From NCBI GenBank assembly GCA_031841125.1, contig CM063114.1, positions 2,356,001 to 2,420,000 of the forward strand: DNA of 64,000 nucleotides, read 5' to 3'. Positions within the stretch are counted from its first letter, which is position 1. Each line of letters opens with the position of its first letter. Shown piece by piece: positions 24,282 through 37,343 of the stretch. The stretch is from Acanthococcus lagerstroemiae (Eukaryota; Arthropoda; Insecta; Hemiptera; Eriococcidae). The notes beneath the pieces are model-generated. The model searched no databases. It saw only the letters and a list, made by a program, of their open reading frames with translations, and had not been told where the DNA came from. A program made the translations under genes and the position numbers.

Positions 24282-24649
24282 AAACAACGTCTAGATAACC
24301 AAAATTCCATTCTGAAACAAAATAACTGACTCAGATTTCGAAGGAAGATGCGATGATGTTACACAGGAAACGTCCCGCTAGTAAATAGCTGTTCACGAAG
24401 TGAAGCAATTTTCGTGAGGCACAAAGAATCAGATTTCAGCTTCATACCGAAAGACTGACAGGAAAATAAAAATCAAATCAGAAGATATCTGGAGAAAAGA
24501 ATACGAACACAGCAACCAATACAATACAAACGAATGCTTACCCTTTTTTCACAGAAATTTTGAATTTCTATCCTTACGAGTCTCATGAAATCTTGAAGTC
24601 AAATGGCAGCAACGAGAATTATGGGTACAATATATCTGAAAATAATGAA

Positions 24650-26300
24650 AATTGAGTACATATTGACATCAATTACATCAACTGTAGAATTATCACTTCT
24701 CAATAACTGATTTAATAAGACGTTTTATGAACGATCAAAAACTAAATGGTCAACTACAAAAAATAAAGAATACCGTTGTAGAAGCATTTCAAAAAATAGT
24801 TGATATTCCATTCGAGTGTCTACTGATAAGCACGCAAGTTTCAGTGATAACACATCTTAGATATTAGAAGGAAAGAAGAGTGTATTCTAATAATTCTAGA
24901 TGGATCTGCTCAGTTTCTTGAATTAATTGCAGTATGAACAGTCATAAACGTGAAATCTTTGATATAGGAAAAATATTTCATGTTTTCCTTCCTAATCTGT
25001 GTTACGGTGAGGAATTAAACTGATCCTCACAGTCCTTTGTGGGATTGAGGGGATAGTTCAACCCCAAAATAAAGAAAGTTATTGGAACTATTTATCAATA
25101 TGTGTGCATTAAATATTTACCTATTAACGTCAACTATAAAAGTAGAAATATACAAATAGTAAAACTAATTACATGAATTTTCATTGATGAACACTTCGCA
25201 ATACAAAAATGAAGAAAACACAAGAACGTAATGAAATGAAACGGCAAAACATAATATTGTTCTTAACAGTATACATTGATTATAGATGTAGCTCAAAACT
25301 GGATAGATTTGCGATTGTGGCACGACACAAATACAACATGCCGTCACCAGTGAAAGGGAGGGAAATCTTCCGTTATAAATCAGTGTTACCATTAATCATT
25401 TTCCAAATCAAAGTACTGGGAGGAGTTTTGTTTTGTCAAATTGGCAACACTGATATTGGTAATCTGCTGGTAATTTATTTCTACTTGTTTTCATTTTTCC
25501 CCCCAAATAATGATCTTCGATCATCGATGTGCAGAATCATACAGAATGATGGAAGAAGGTTATTATCTAATTAATTTAGGCATTATTCTATAGTTATAGG
25601 ATTATGCGAATGTCGATTCAGGGGATCAGGGGTGAACCAAATATTTAATAAAAATTTGTTAATACTCTTAATATTTCCTATTAGTGTAATAAATTAATCA
25701 CCCATTGGTCACAACAAATACCATAAATTGCAGCCCTGACCCTTGTCCATGTTGGGTTATTGCCTTTTATCGGTTGTTGAAATATGAGAAATAATGTTGT
25801 CATCGCTGTGTCTGGCCAACTGGCTGCACTGACCTCTGCTTCTCTGCCTTCGCGCCAAACCCTTTATCCTTGTCCTTCCCTTTATTCCTTTATCCTTTGT
25901 TCCTTTCCTCCTAACCGTTACATTCGAATCCTTCCGAACAATGCGTCCTCGTTTAACTCTCGTACTCTCGTGTGTTCTGTTATGATCTATAAACTAAAAC
26001 AATGTACAGTGTCACAATATGTAATTAAATAACTGTACAGAAATCGTTTTTTCTTTAATTCATTTAACATCGGTTACTTCGTTTTTCGTTATCAAAAAAT
26101 AAGCCAGCTGGTCCACGTGGTGCGTGAAGGTGAAGAATGAGGATTTGGATAATTAATTGATTTTGCCTACGTTGATTAGTCGTTATTGGCTATTTCACAT
26201 CTTCACGACGTTCGATTAGCGGCCTTAGCTGAAGTTTTTTAATAATTTTTCCCGTGCTCGAAACATTCGCAGGTGTCAGCTTCAACATTCTGTTTGCGGT
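24650..26300. other. Intergenic region between ATG4 and UMPS (divergent promoters)
   Basis: About 1.6 kb between the likely 5' ends of two divergent genes. No exon, RNA gene or mobile element is recognised. The frames of up to 121 codons here match nothing I recognise. It must hold the promoters of both genes, but I see no specific site I can defend. Confidence 0.6.
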
Positions 26301-26346
26301 AATTTAATTGTAATAATTGATTTATTATTTCGAATCAACGCTGAAT

Positions 26347-29300
26347 ATGACCATGGATGACAAACTAAAAAGTTTTGCCACTTCCTTACATGACGTTGGT
26401 TGCCTTAAATTCGGGAAGTTTATTTTGAAAAGTGGCCGAGAATCGAGTTATTACGTAGATCTACGGCTTCTCATCTCGTACCCAACAATGATGGTAAGTT
26501 TTACCGTATCAATCAACTCTATTAATTATTCAACAAACTATTTTGTCATTTCCGTATGTGCTAGTTATGGCTTTAATATTTCAATACAATTCAAATTATA
26601 ACACCTCTAATAGAGATGCCATTCAATGGTTTCAACTTCGTTTTTATTATTATTGATTCATTTTCATTTGCAGGCTGATACTAGTTTTCTACTGAATAAG
26701 TTGATTGCGGATAAACAGCTCGAATTTGAGTCAATTTGTGGAGTCCCGTATACTGCGCTTCCGGTTTCAACTCTCATGTCTGTGAAAATGAACAAACCGA
26801 TGGTGTTGCGACGTAAAGAACCAAAATCTTACGGCACCAAACAACTTATCGAAGGAAAATTCGAAAAAGGAAGTCGTTGTATTATTGTCGAAGACATTGT
26901 TTCTACCGGTGCGAGTATCCTGGAAACCGTTGCGGTTAGTAGTATTAAAATGGTCGTATGATTAATTTAAAAAAAGTAATCATGCCCTTTCAAAACGGAC
27001 TTCTGTGGTCTAAAATTTATTGTCATTGATTGGAAATATTTCGTCAAAGATTTCGAATAGGGGAGAAAGATCATTTCTTAATGTTCGGAATGGCTCATAG
27101 TGATTGATTTAATCCATGCTATGGATAATGGATTCAAAGTATCACAAAGTTTAGTCATTTTAAACGTGTATTTAGGTATGCGGAGGCTGGATTTCCACGT
27201 CAGAAAACTGTCGAAATGTTTCATTCTTGTGTAATTTATTCTTCACAAACGAAACGTTCGTGATCAGCCCTTAGAAATATAGAACCATATTGTGTATCTG
27301 GTATGTTGATCAAGTTCGAATTGTGTACGCGATACTTCACATCACTGCTCCTGTAGATTTTTTGATTTTGCTTATACTCCCGGTTACCTTCCTCAGTGTC
27401 AATATTCATTTAATACATGTCTAACGATAATTACGTTTAAAAGGGTTTGCTAATTAACCTTAGTTGATTCGTTAACTTTGTTTTGCGGTTTTCGTTTACA
27501 ATTTTGCTTTTGTTAAAAAATGAGGTCGCCGGTGAAAGTTTCAGTTTGTCAGAATGAGCATGAAGAGTTGTATCTGTTGAGCGAATAATGTGAATGGGGT
27601 AGTGTACATTTTCAAACATAGTATAGTTTCGCTTGATATTCAAGAGGACGACTTGTGACTGACAATTGTGTGGTTTGGCTTTCTAAAAAAACTCGTATTA
27701 TTAAAGTAACCCCGTGTAGCTTTCTGGATTCATAATGAGTCATTTTTGTGTTTCAAGTTGAAAATGGCATTTTATGCGAATTATTTTCGTTTTTCAGGAT
27801 ATTGAGACTAGTGGTATGGTTGTGAAAGATATAATCGTTGTTATAGACCGTCAGGAAGGAGGAGTTAAAAATGTTACAGACCGGGGATATAATGTGCATT
27901 GCTTATATACGTTAGATCAGGTTTGTTTTAAAAAGTTGAATTTTCTGTGCGTTTGATTTTCGAAAACAGATCAGTATGGGGTAAAACTAGTTTCTTCGTT
28001 TTCTACGGTATTAATAAAGATATTTTATTCGGTGCAGATTACCAGTATCCTATATGAACAGCATTTGATAGATAAGGAAGCCATAAAAAATATTGAAACC
28101 TACAGGAATTCAATTAATGATGTTGTAGAATCAGTGAAGGGTGAGTCGCAAATTTAAATCGCTTAGTTTGTGCGTTACGGATTCATCTACCTACTGAACG
28201 ACACGCATCAGGTTCTTAATGTTTCTTTATAGTCGATCGTGCAAAATTGCCATATGAAAAGCGAATTGAATATAGCAAGTCAACTGCAGCTGTCAGACTG
28301 TTTACTTTAATGGCGGACAAGAAAACAAATTTATGTGTTGCTGCTGATGTGACCGACATTAACGAATTGTTGAAGCTAGCGACTGAAGTTGGACCCTATA
28401 TATGCATTCTGAAAGTCCATATGGATATTGTTGAGCATTATTCGGAAAAGGAAAGAGACGAGTTGAAGAACATAGCTGTTCAACACAATTTCCTTGTAAT
28501 GGAAGATAGGTGAGCACAATGCATGAATACTTAGTATTTTTGAACTCTTTTTTATCGATAAAATATTTTAATCTGGGAGATCACGTGAAGCTAATCATCT
28601 CAGGAACACGGCAATCATGTGTGATTGTGATATAATTCTGTACGTTAGTGTTATGTGCGTGGTAACGCGCTTTCTGAGTTGTGCGTGATCTTCTTGAACC
28701 TTCTTCGCGGAGTCGAGATCTACATAATAATTTTTCACCCAAATGATGTTCCAGGAAATTAGCGGACATTGGAAATACAGTGCGCATGCAGTTTAACCAA
28801 TTATCAAAATGGGCGAATTTAGTTACCGTTCACTCAATTGCCGGGTTCGGTGTTTTAGAAGCTGTTAAAACGGCGGAAAATTATAACCCCGATGTTGGCG
28901 TGTTTTTAATCGCTGAACTTAGCAGTCAAAATAATTTAATCAATGCCGAATATACCAAAAGTAACGAAGCAATACTGAAAACTAATCAATTTTTACTCAA
29001 GATACATACTTGAATGTAATATTTCATCACGTGATCACGGTTTTTTTTTTTAGAAACTATGGCTTTGGCAAGCAAATATCTGGAATTGGTGGCTGGAGTT
29101 GTTTGCCAATCCTCGGCCACATTCGACGATCCGGGCTTAATTCAACTCACACCAGGAGTACACCTACAAGACAACGTGAAATCTGATATGTTGGGTCAGC
29201 AGTACAACGGGCCTGAGGAAGTGATAGTTAACCGTGGAGCTGATATCGCCGTTGTAGGCAGAGGCATTATTAATGCTTCAAAACCAGCTGAGGTTGCGAA

Positions 29301-29352
29301 GCAATATATGAAAAAATTATGGGATGCTTACCTATTAAGAATTCAGGCATAA
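26347..29352 (+). CDS. UMPS: Uridine 5'-monophosphate synthase (OPRT + OMP decarboxylase)
   Basis: Bifunctional last enzyme of de novo pyrimidine synthesis: orotate + PRPP to OMP, then decarboxylation to UMP, in the cytosol. Exons: 26347-26493, 26674-26934, 27798-27920, 28038-28140, 28233-28509, 28755-28960, 29054-29352; all phases close, 471 aa, the normal length. N-terminal [24 protein letters not shown], catalytic loop [12 protein letters not shown], and PRPP site [15 protein letters not shown]-terminal ODC (from about residue 210): [12 protein letters not shown], catalytic tetrad segment [12 protein letters not shown] (Asp-Lys-x-x-Asp), [15 protein letters not shown], and phosphate-binding [12 protein letters not shown]. 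The start is at [10 protein letters not shown]; the second ATG six bases on is equally possible. This is the homologue of Drosophila r-l. UMPS runs head to head with ATG4 and tail to tail with the CUB gene. Confidence 0.96.
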
Positions 29353-29481
29353 ATCTGATTAATGTCATTTTTTAAGTTGTTTTTTTCTCTCTTTTTTTTT
29401 AAATCGTAGTTCATCTTTTGAATCATCATTTTTGTTACACAGTATTTTTTTGTTATGAAAATACACATGTTCACCATTACT

Positions 29482-29487
29482 AATAAA
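29482..29487 (+). terminator. Polyadenylation signal of UMPS
   Basis: AATAAA 130 bases after the UMPS stop. Confidence 0.7.
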
Positions 29488-29511
29488 TGTTGATTCTATG
29501 ATATCGGTTAT

Positions 29512-29517
29512 TTTATT
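29512..29517 (-). terminator. Polyadenylation signal of the CUB gene
   Basis: TTTATT on the plus strand, AATAAA in sense, only 31 bases after the CUB stop codon, and 25 bases beyond the UMPS signal on the other strand. Confidence 0.55.
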
Positions 29518-29547
29518 CAGTTGTACATATTTAGAGGAAAGTATTCC

Positions 29548-32500
29548 TCAATTAGTCAATCCTGCGTGAGTAGTATTTCTGGATAAATGAAACAGTTCGG
29601 TCCACACAACTTTAATTGCAGCTCGAGAAGGTGTTGTTTGGCCAATAAAGTGTATCTGCACAAAACGACTAGGGTCGATCGCCATTCTAGGCATTATTTC
29701 TTCGGATGTGATCACGCGTAGATTTTTTAAAGCGCTCACGTTGTGGCCGCATACAGACATGTACGGACTTTTGTAGCTAGGAAGGTAAATTTCTAACCTA
29801 CCATCTTGACAGTCCCGTGTTACAAATTTAACTTTCTCAAAATACAAAGACAGATCACGATCCTTGTTCACTTGGATATCCCAAATACAATGAATATTTC
29901 TGGGTGGTTCGATAAAACCAAGTGCCTCTTGGAACGGAAAACGGAGCTCGCCATCCGGTGCAGCCTTGATGACAGGAGGTCCGCAAAGTGGCCCATGCAC
30001 AAACTTGTATGAAGCTTCGAATAAGGAAAAGTTGGCTTTGAAATAATTCGAAGTGGAATAGCTGGGATCCACTTGCATCTCTAATATCATATTTTCAGTA
30101 AGAGATGTTAATCGTGTGTGTTTCTGTATTCTCTCGCTACTATTCGAGCATAAACAAATTGGTTTGCTTTCGTTTGGCAATAGTGGCGGCTCCCAGATCA
30201 GTAATTTGTCTATTTTGTCATTCGCACAGTTTAAACATGCAGCTACGCCGTAGGGATGCATCTGAAATGTGAAACAAACGTGCTGCATTATTGATCCTTG
30301 CGTTATTATATAATGCTTGTGGTTATCCTAATACACTCTTCAATAATAGGTATTTTTTATTTTTACAAAGAAGCTCGCCTACGCTAATATAAATATAAGC
30401 CAAGAGGCTTTTCACGGCCCCACATGATCAACGAGATGCCTCCTTGTTGAAACTTACTTAAAAACACTCAACTCCGATTGTAACTTGCATATTGAAGAGT
30501 TTTGAGCATTAACATGGATTTAATTTTGGCACAATACGAATGCAAGATCTTTCTAATACCCAATTTCTCAACTCACGTGGTGCAGTCATTACCGATTAGG
30601 ATGCGAATTAATTACTTTTGAACCTAATCGATTAATTTGCGCATAGGAAATTTGCCCTGTGCTATATATCTGAAAACTCCTATGCCCTAAAAGTCAGTAC
30701 GTTTTCTTATGCGCAGATTACAAGCCCTTTACAAAATTAGAGCTCGAATTGATAAGTACTCGATTAATTTTGCACATACGAAATGACATTGACTCTCAGA
30801 ACATACATAAGTGTTTTTATATAGAGCATAATGTAGATTTCTTATGCGCAAATTATTAATCAATTACTTACCAATCAATCCAACCTGTAACCCAAATTTG
30901 ATTATTTGGATTGGAAGCTAGGAACATAAAAATTGTCCAATTAATCTCGATGTTACCTTGAAATTTATCGATTCCACAATCAGTAAAATTCTTGCAAAAA
31001 TTCTACGGTCTGTGGTGAATCTGTACTGGCATCGAATCGTGTTAGAAGAAGTCGTTTTGTAAATGAGTGTGTTCACTGGTGATCTAAACCATCCCGATTC
31101 TTGTTTCCACGATGAAAATTCTTCGTCACATTCAGTACCACTAACTGGTGTTCCAAATTTGGTATTGTTGAAGAAATCATAATGCGCCCAATAATAAATT
31201 GAAGAACTAGAAAAGGAATGAGAAGGTCAATTACCCTTTATTTTTTCAGGTTACTTTTATTTCCGTATTACGCGCGTACTAGGATGCAAGAAGATGACAG
31301 TCTTTAGAAGAGTTGTTTAAGAATTCTAGTCGATTTTGATCGTAAATTAATGAATTATTTTTAATTTTTGATGCCGGGAACTGTCGCCCGCCATTTTCGT
31401 GTAAGAAAAGTGATTAGTAGTCGCAAGCCACATATCAACAAAAATAATTCTTCATTGATTAAAAAAATGACTCGAATGGCAGTTGAAAAAGTATATGGTG
31501 TTTTTTCTTCTTCTCATATAATTCTGTCGATTAAAAAAATTCATGAGAACGTACTGAAAGGTATTTTCGTGCCGTTAAAGTTACACAGAAAAGCAAAAGC
31601 GAATTACCCCGAATAACTTCCAGTTTTACTGTTGAAGCTGACAAATAACGAATTTTTAGTAGATATGAAATCATGTTTCTCCATTGCTCTCGAAAATGTG
31701 TTGCAGAATGTCTTTATAATCTTCGAGTCGTCCGGATGATCAGAATCGTATAATGTTAATGACTCGCCACAGTCTCCATCATACGGTTCAATGGGTGACT
31801 CTATTTTGTTTATTCGGAGGCTAAACAGTTGAGAAATGCATGACATTAGGATGAATGGAATACGATGACCATCTTCGCCCACCTCAGTATGAAGGTGAGT
31901 CCGAAATTTTCTATGAACTAGTAATATTATACTTTCTTAACTACTAGATAATTGGATTCTGTGAAGTATCAGTGAGCAAATATGTCCTGATAATTTAAGT
32001 AAGTTACAAGACAAGGTTTCTACCTATAGTTTTTACTTCAATTTGGAAACACAGAAGTTTAAATTCAAGTCAAATTTATAATGATTTTGGTTGTTAATGA
32101 ACATTTTCTTTTAGAATCCACGACGGAAAATCAATAAAAAGGAGACGTAATCTGCAGTTTATTGAAAGTCGAAAGTTTTTCCAAACTTGAATTATTCAAC
32201 GATGTTGCCTCTATCAACTCAAAATTGTGGTGAGTGGATTTCAGAATGTCTGTAAATATAAATCTATAATAAGTGTTCATCCAGTCGAAAGTTATTTTCC
32301 CGAAACCACAAAATCATACAATTTTACTAATAGAGATGAGAAATGACATAGGTAAAGTGTAGAAGAGATTATATAGTCATTGCAGAATGGAGCACTCCAG
32401 TTGTTTCATAGATTTTTCAGCAATTCACATCGCTCTATTACTTATTATTCTATCCTTGAACGGCATTATAAAATATGTGGTTGGTATTCAACTGATTTAT

Positions 32501-34549
32501 GGTCGTAGGATTCGTCGACTTGGATACGGTGTATGAAACATGTCAATATAAGAACAATATAACATCGCTTATACAACCTGTCGAATTTTGTAAATTTTGA
32601 ACAGACTAGCAGAGAGTAGCGGGGTAAACTGCAGCGCCAATTAAATATACCTCGGGAAGTAAACTCGAACAATCTGATTCGCGTAACCTTGGATCAGGTA
32701 AGTGCACTGCATGCGAGGTGGATACCAATGAACAATCGATAAAAATATGCCTTCAGCTGAACCGCGTTCAGTCAAGTCTTTACTCGAAAGTATCCAACTA
32801 CAGGTTCCATTACGAACGCCCGCTGTTTCCACATGTCCTGGCCAGTTACCGACGTTAAAATGAAACCCTGTGTTCAGTAACGGTCCTGAAAAAATTTTAA
32901 GGTTCTCATGATAGAAAACAGAAATCGGTTTTTTATTGCCTGCCATATATATATATCCTAAGTTACAGCATGTTTTCTTACGATCAGTATTATTTAATGT
33001 TTGTGTATCATTATTATTTCAGTTAGCATCCCAGTACCTGCTCTTGAAGTGATAAATTCCACAAAAAGATCCTGGCTGCTTCCAATTATAGAGAAAGGAA
33101 ACTTTCCCATTCCACAGAAGGTACCAATTTCTTTGCTGTAAGCGTTTTTGCCATCGTAAATTCTCAGGTAATCATAAGGGCAGTTCTGTATACCTGTTGA
33201 TTCATTGATTCCGGTATTTAAATAGCGATTATATTAGGAAAAATAACGCATAAACACTAGAAGAATCAGAATTATTTATCAGTTTACTCATTGAAAAATG
33301 TGTAGGTAGGTATATGAGACGAGTAGATTAAAAAAAACACACACACATCCTTATTATTTAATGAATTTTACATTTTACTGGTAATTTGTTTACCTGCAGA
33401 AATTGGCCTCATAGGACAAGTTATAATGTTTTCGCATCGCTGCCCATCCACGTTAAATTCATTTTCTATGTACAGTTTAATAAAAGGAAGTCTTGTACTT
33501 AACTGATATGTACAGTGTAAGCCCCTGGGGTACACTCCGGGAAATGCTGCGCTCTGTACATAGCAGGTTTGTAACTTACAGTCCTTGAATATTCGTTGAC
33601 AGTAAGTTCTGAAATGAGAAGTAGCGCATAAGAAGTATACTGACCATAATTTGGCATACGAAAAATCGCGTTTCCATCTCATTCGCGAAAAAGGGGAACA
33701 ATAAGAACTGGGACAACTCCTCGGGGACATTTTATGAATAAGAGTTTCATATTCTGGATAAATAAATAAAATTTCGTCAAGTACCCGGGCACTATCTGTC
33801 CTCTTCGATTCGGATATAGTTCATGATGTTTTCCATAACGCGGATACAAATCGAATTCTTGTTCAGCACGGGTATCAAAATTATAATACGTTTGATCGGT
33901 GAAATTATCGGTCTGGAAAGTTATTTTCACGAAGCTCGTTTCCGAAATAAACGTCTGCATCTGTTCGATTTCTCCACAAAACATTCCTGGATCTTTTCGG
34001 TTACTCAAATTCGTTTTGGCGTTCCCATCAACAATCTGACATTTGAAATTCTAGTTTAGTAGGTATGTAGGAGACGGACCGCGAGAAGATAATTTTTTAC
34101 ACTAATTAATGAAATCTTTACTTGCATGTATCCTCCCACGCAATCCGTTGCGTTGACCAAAGTACCGAATTTGAATTTTTTGAATCTTATTCTCAACACC
34201 CATTCTCGGGGAGTGGTTCCTCGGAATGACCGAAAACGGTACCAACAGTGCATTGGTTTTCCGTAAATGTCGGGCGTTAATTTGGGGCTGGAAATATCTT
34301 CGTAAATGTCGACAGTCTTATTACAATGATCTTTGTTAACATCGGCTATCAAGAATAAATTAACATTACTCGGTCTATTTCAAAATAATATACGTTAAGA
34401 ATGCAGAAAAATACGAAAGCGAGTTGAAAATGAAAAATCTTACTAGTATTGGTTCGGGTTACACCAGAATAAGATGTGCTATCGTTGCTGATTCCATCAA
34501 ACAGTACAAAAAGGTACAGCAAAACAGTTAATTTTAAAGTTTTTTTCAT
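29548..34549 (-). CDS. Secreted multi-CUB-domain protein (suppressor-of-lurcher-like)
   Basis: Nine exons in coding order: 34444-34549, 34122-34345, 33785-34035, 33394-33608, 33038-33193, 32651-32885, 31608-31820, 30957-31206, 29548-30261; every phase closes, about 790 aa. A signal peptide opens the protein (MKKTLKLTVLLYLFVLFDG). Then CUB-type modules: HCWYRF...LRIRFKKFKFG...CVGGYM; CTYQL...CPYDYLRIYDG...FCGMG...LFVEF; CTYLIQGY...CGESLTLYD...FCNTF...LFVSF; CQYRFTT with the start of the long last exon; and a final HCIWDIQ...CQDGRLEIYLP...CGHN. CUB domains mediate extracellular protein contacts. The arrangement resembles insect proteins named suppressor of lurcher protein 1 (accessory proteins of ionotropic glutamate receptors in C. 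elegans), but that assignment is from memory of family layout. No transmembrane segment follows the last CUB, so it is predicted to be secreted. No protease domain is present. Confidence 0.85.
30540..30890. repeat. Alternating inverted copies of CGATTAATTTGCGCATA motif (CUB intron)
   Basis: In the last intron of the CUB gene the word CGATTAATTTGCGCATAGGAA (about 30628) recurs as its complement TTCTTATGCGCA (about 30706 and 30839) and again in direct form as CGATTAATTTTGCACATACG (about 30763). Four alternating copies could form two hairpins; likely a relic foldback element. Confidence 0.65.
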
Positions 34550-34559
34550 TTTCCACCGT

Positions 34560-37060
34560 GTGTTTGAACAAAAATCAGAAGTTGGAATTAATTTTCAGTT
34601 TTTGAGAAAAATTACGAAAAGATGTGGAATTTCAAAAGTAGTGTTGAGAAATATTCTACTTTTTTACGATCGCAGTACCATCATAGTAAGCAGTTTTTTA
34701 AATTAGTACTATCAACGTATATCAGAATAAACGATGTCACTATGACACAGTCACCACGGGCGCACACTGTGAGAATAAATTCAGCTCGTGTGTACAGTGA
34801 ACTTAATTGAAACATTTCCTAACGGATTCTAACACTTATCTGCAGCCCTTTTTTATTTATAAATTTCCAGCACGCTTGTAAATAGAGCTCTGTTCGTTTC
34901 TCCTTCGTCATTTTAGGAAATAGATTTGTTTGAAGCGTTTGGTGAACTGTGATGTTTACACAAAGTTTAGTTTATTACAGTTTATAAAACAATATCAAAT
35001 GGAATTCGCATGATGCATGTGGCACCCAGGCTTGAATTTTTCCGAACATCATACAACCACAAATTAAGTAAAATTCATGGTTGTGAAGGCTTTGTATAAT
35101 TTATCTCGTCATTGCAGAAGTGGGGGAGTGGGTTAATACAAAAGTCCCGACTAAAATGTTACAAATTTCAGTGAATAAGCAAAAAAAGAAACGCTCCTTA
35201 TCTTCTCAAATTTTTCGATTAGGTTCCAGAATTTCCCAACATCCCCAATTTTTCAGTAAACAACGTCTGAAATATTGAACAATTTTCCTTGGCCAACGGG
35301 AAAAAATGAGGAAAGATTATCGCTCATTTACTTGGGGCTTAATTACGTCAGCTCCCCCTAATTTTTGTTCAAAAATTATGAGAGATTAGAACAGGGGAAC
35401 CACATCTAAGCAATTTAGATGTATATATATATTATATATTTAAAAAAAAGAAAGAAAAAAAATGTCCTAATGTAGTTAAGAACAAAATGTTACTTTTTCT
35501 GCTAGAAAATATTTGAGATCGGCAGAAAAGAAGGCTGTCACTTTTCAAATTTTTTTAGGGAACAGGAATTTTCGAAAACTTTAAACTTAATAACGGCAAA
35601 AACGAATAATCTGTGCATTTTCCAGTCATGGCGACCGATGTCCCGATTTTTTCGTCTTTTCTTCGTCGAAAGTGACTGGCAAGTGACGAAAGAGGCTAGG
35701 GAGCAGCTTGTACTTGTGTCTCCTAGTCTGAATGTATTGGAGCCTAAGTATCCAATATCATCAGCCGAGCTTTGAACCATTTTACAAGCTAACACAATAA
35801 CTACATCAAGCGAGATATAAATTTATATGTACTTCGTCTAAACTTCAACATGTGTCTTAACCTCAAGTGTGTTCATCTAGAATAATCTTAGCGAACGCAA
35901 AGTCGTAGGCTACAGCCAACAGCCCTCTTCCTACACATATCGTACCACGGAGAAAACTTCAGTGATTCTTAAAATCTACTTCCAACAGAATGTTATTAAA
36001 TGAATAATTTTGTCGGACTACGAATGATTCATCGTTATTACACACGAATGTGCAAATACGCTCTTTAAAATGCTCACGAGCAATCATACATTTGCTCGCG
36101 AGTAATTAATCATTGCATATGCACTAGAATTCTGGTGCTGGAATGTGAAACAGTGCAGAAATGATTTAGGGGACAAATTGTTTGAAAAAACTGAAATGAT
36201 TTTTTCAAAAAATATTCGTGCAGTAGCTAAAGACGCACAACTGTTGAATGCTCAAGCCATCATTTAATGAGCATTTGCTCAGAAAATCTTTCAAGTATTT
36301 TACTTTCATTAAGGATGAAAATAAACCTTCATTCTTACTCGGTACATTGGTTTAGTGTTAATAACTACTAGGGCATCCGTTAACGCGTAAGCTAAATGAG
36401 TTCTTATAGAGTTGTAATGAATCTTAACCAGTTTAGGGCAAGTTTATGGCCATTTACTCTATGTGATCATTAAGCATGGCTAACCGACTTAGATAAGGTG
36501 TGCACTGACAGTAATTCCAAATCGTCATGCTGCTGATTTTGCTTTTTGTCAAGTTTTTGGCCGTGTACAACTCAAGCTCAGTAGAAATTTTGAAAATACT
36601 GTAAATTGACTAGTTTACTAATGAGCTTGAGTAATTTTTCTTTGTGGGACTCTCTCTGCGTCATAAATTTTTTGTTGTTGCACGGAGTGCAATGAAATAT
36701 GATGAATTCTGCACGAAGAAATATAACTCAAAATCTTTTTAAATTTAGTTGAACAACGTATCTAGATGTTGACCATTAATTCTTTTAAATGCTCCTCTAC
36801 TTGGTGTATCGTCTGATTTTTTTTTCAACCAACGATGAGAGTACAGTTTTATTTTCATAAGTATAAGGGGTTTTTCAACCCCACACGTACAAACAGCTTA
36901 TGTCAGTAATTTTACATTTCAGAATTGTACGGATTGGTATGTTGGTAACATGCCCGAAGTGCTTTGCCCTATTCCTCCTCATTACTGTTAGAATAGTATT
37001 AATTTCTTGATTTTTAACCAACAGGTAATATTATTTTCATTAGGTGAAAAATATCGACTG
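34560..37060. other. Intergenic region between CUB gene and KCTD gene
   Basis: About 2.5 kb holding the CUB gene promoter and the region beyond the KCTD 3' end. A short AT microsatellite lies near 35422-35445. No further gene or recognisable mobile element is seen. Confidence 0.6.
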
Positions 37061-37071
37061 TATTTTAAAAT

Positions 37072-37077
37072 TTTATT
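37072..37077 (-). terminator. Putative polyadenylation signal of KCTD gene
   Basis: TTTATT on the plus strand, about 270 bases after the KCTD stop codon. Confidence 0.45.
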
Positions 37078-37343
37078 TTTAAAATCAAATGAACGTAAGT
37101 AATTAAATTAATAACGATAAAAGTGTCAAAATTCACGATTCGTAATATTAAAAATAATGAAATACAAAAATTACAAAATATGATTAAAAAGTCACTGATA
37201 CGACGCATAAGGCACAATTATTGTTTTATATTGTGATGACATCGACAAATTATACATGCTCTCGAACTAATTATGCACAGTATTTTCAAATTAACGATAC
37301 AAAATACCTAACATTACGCTGCTTGCAGTATTGGAATTTGGTT

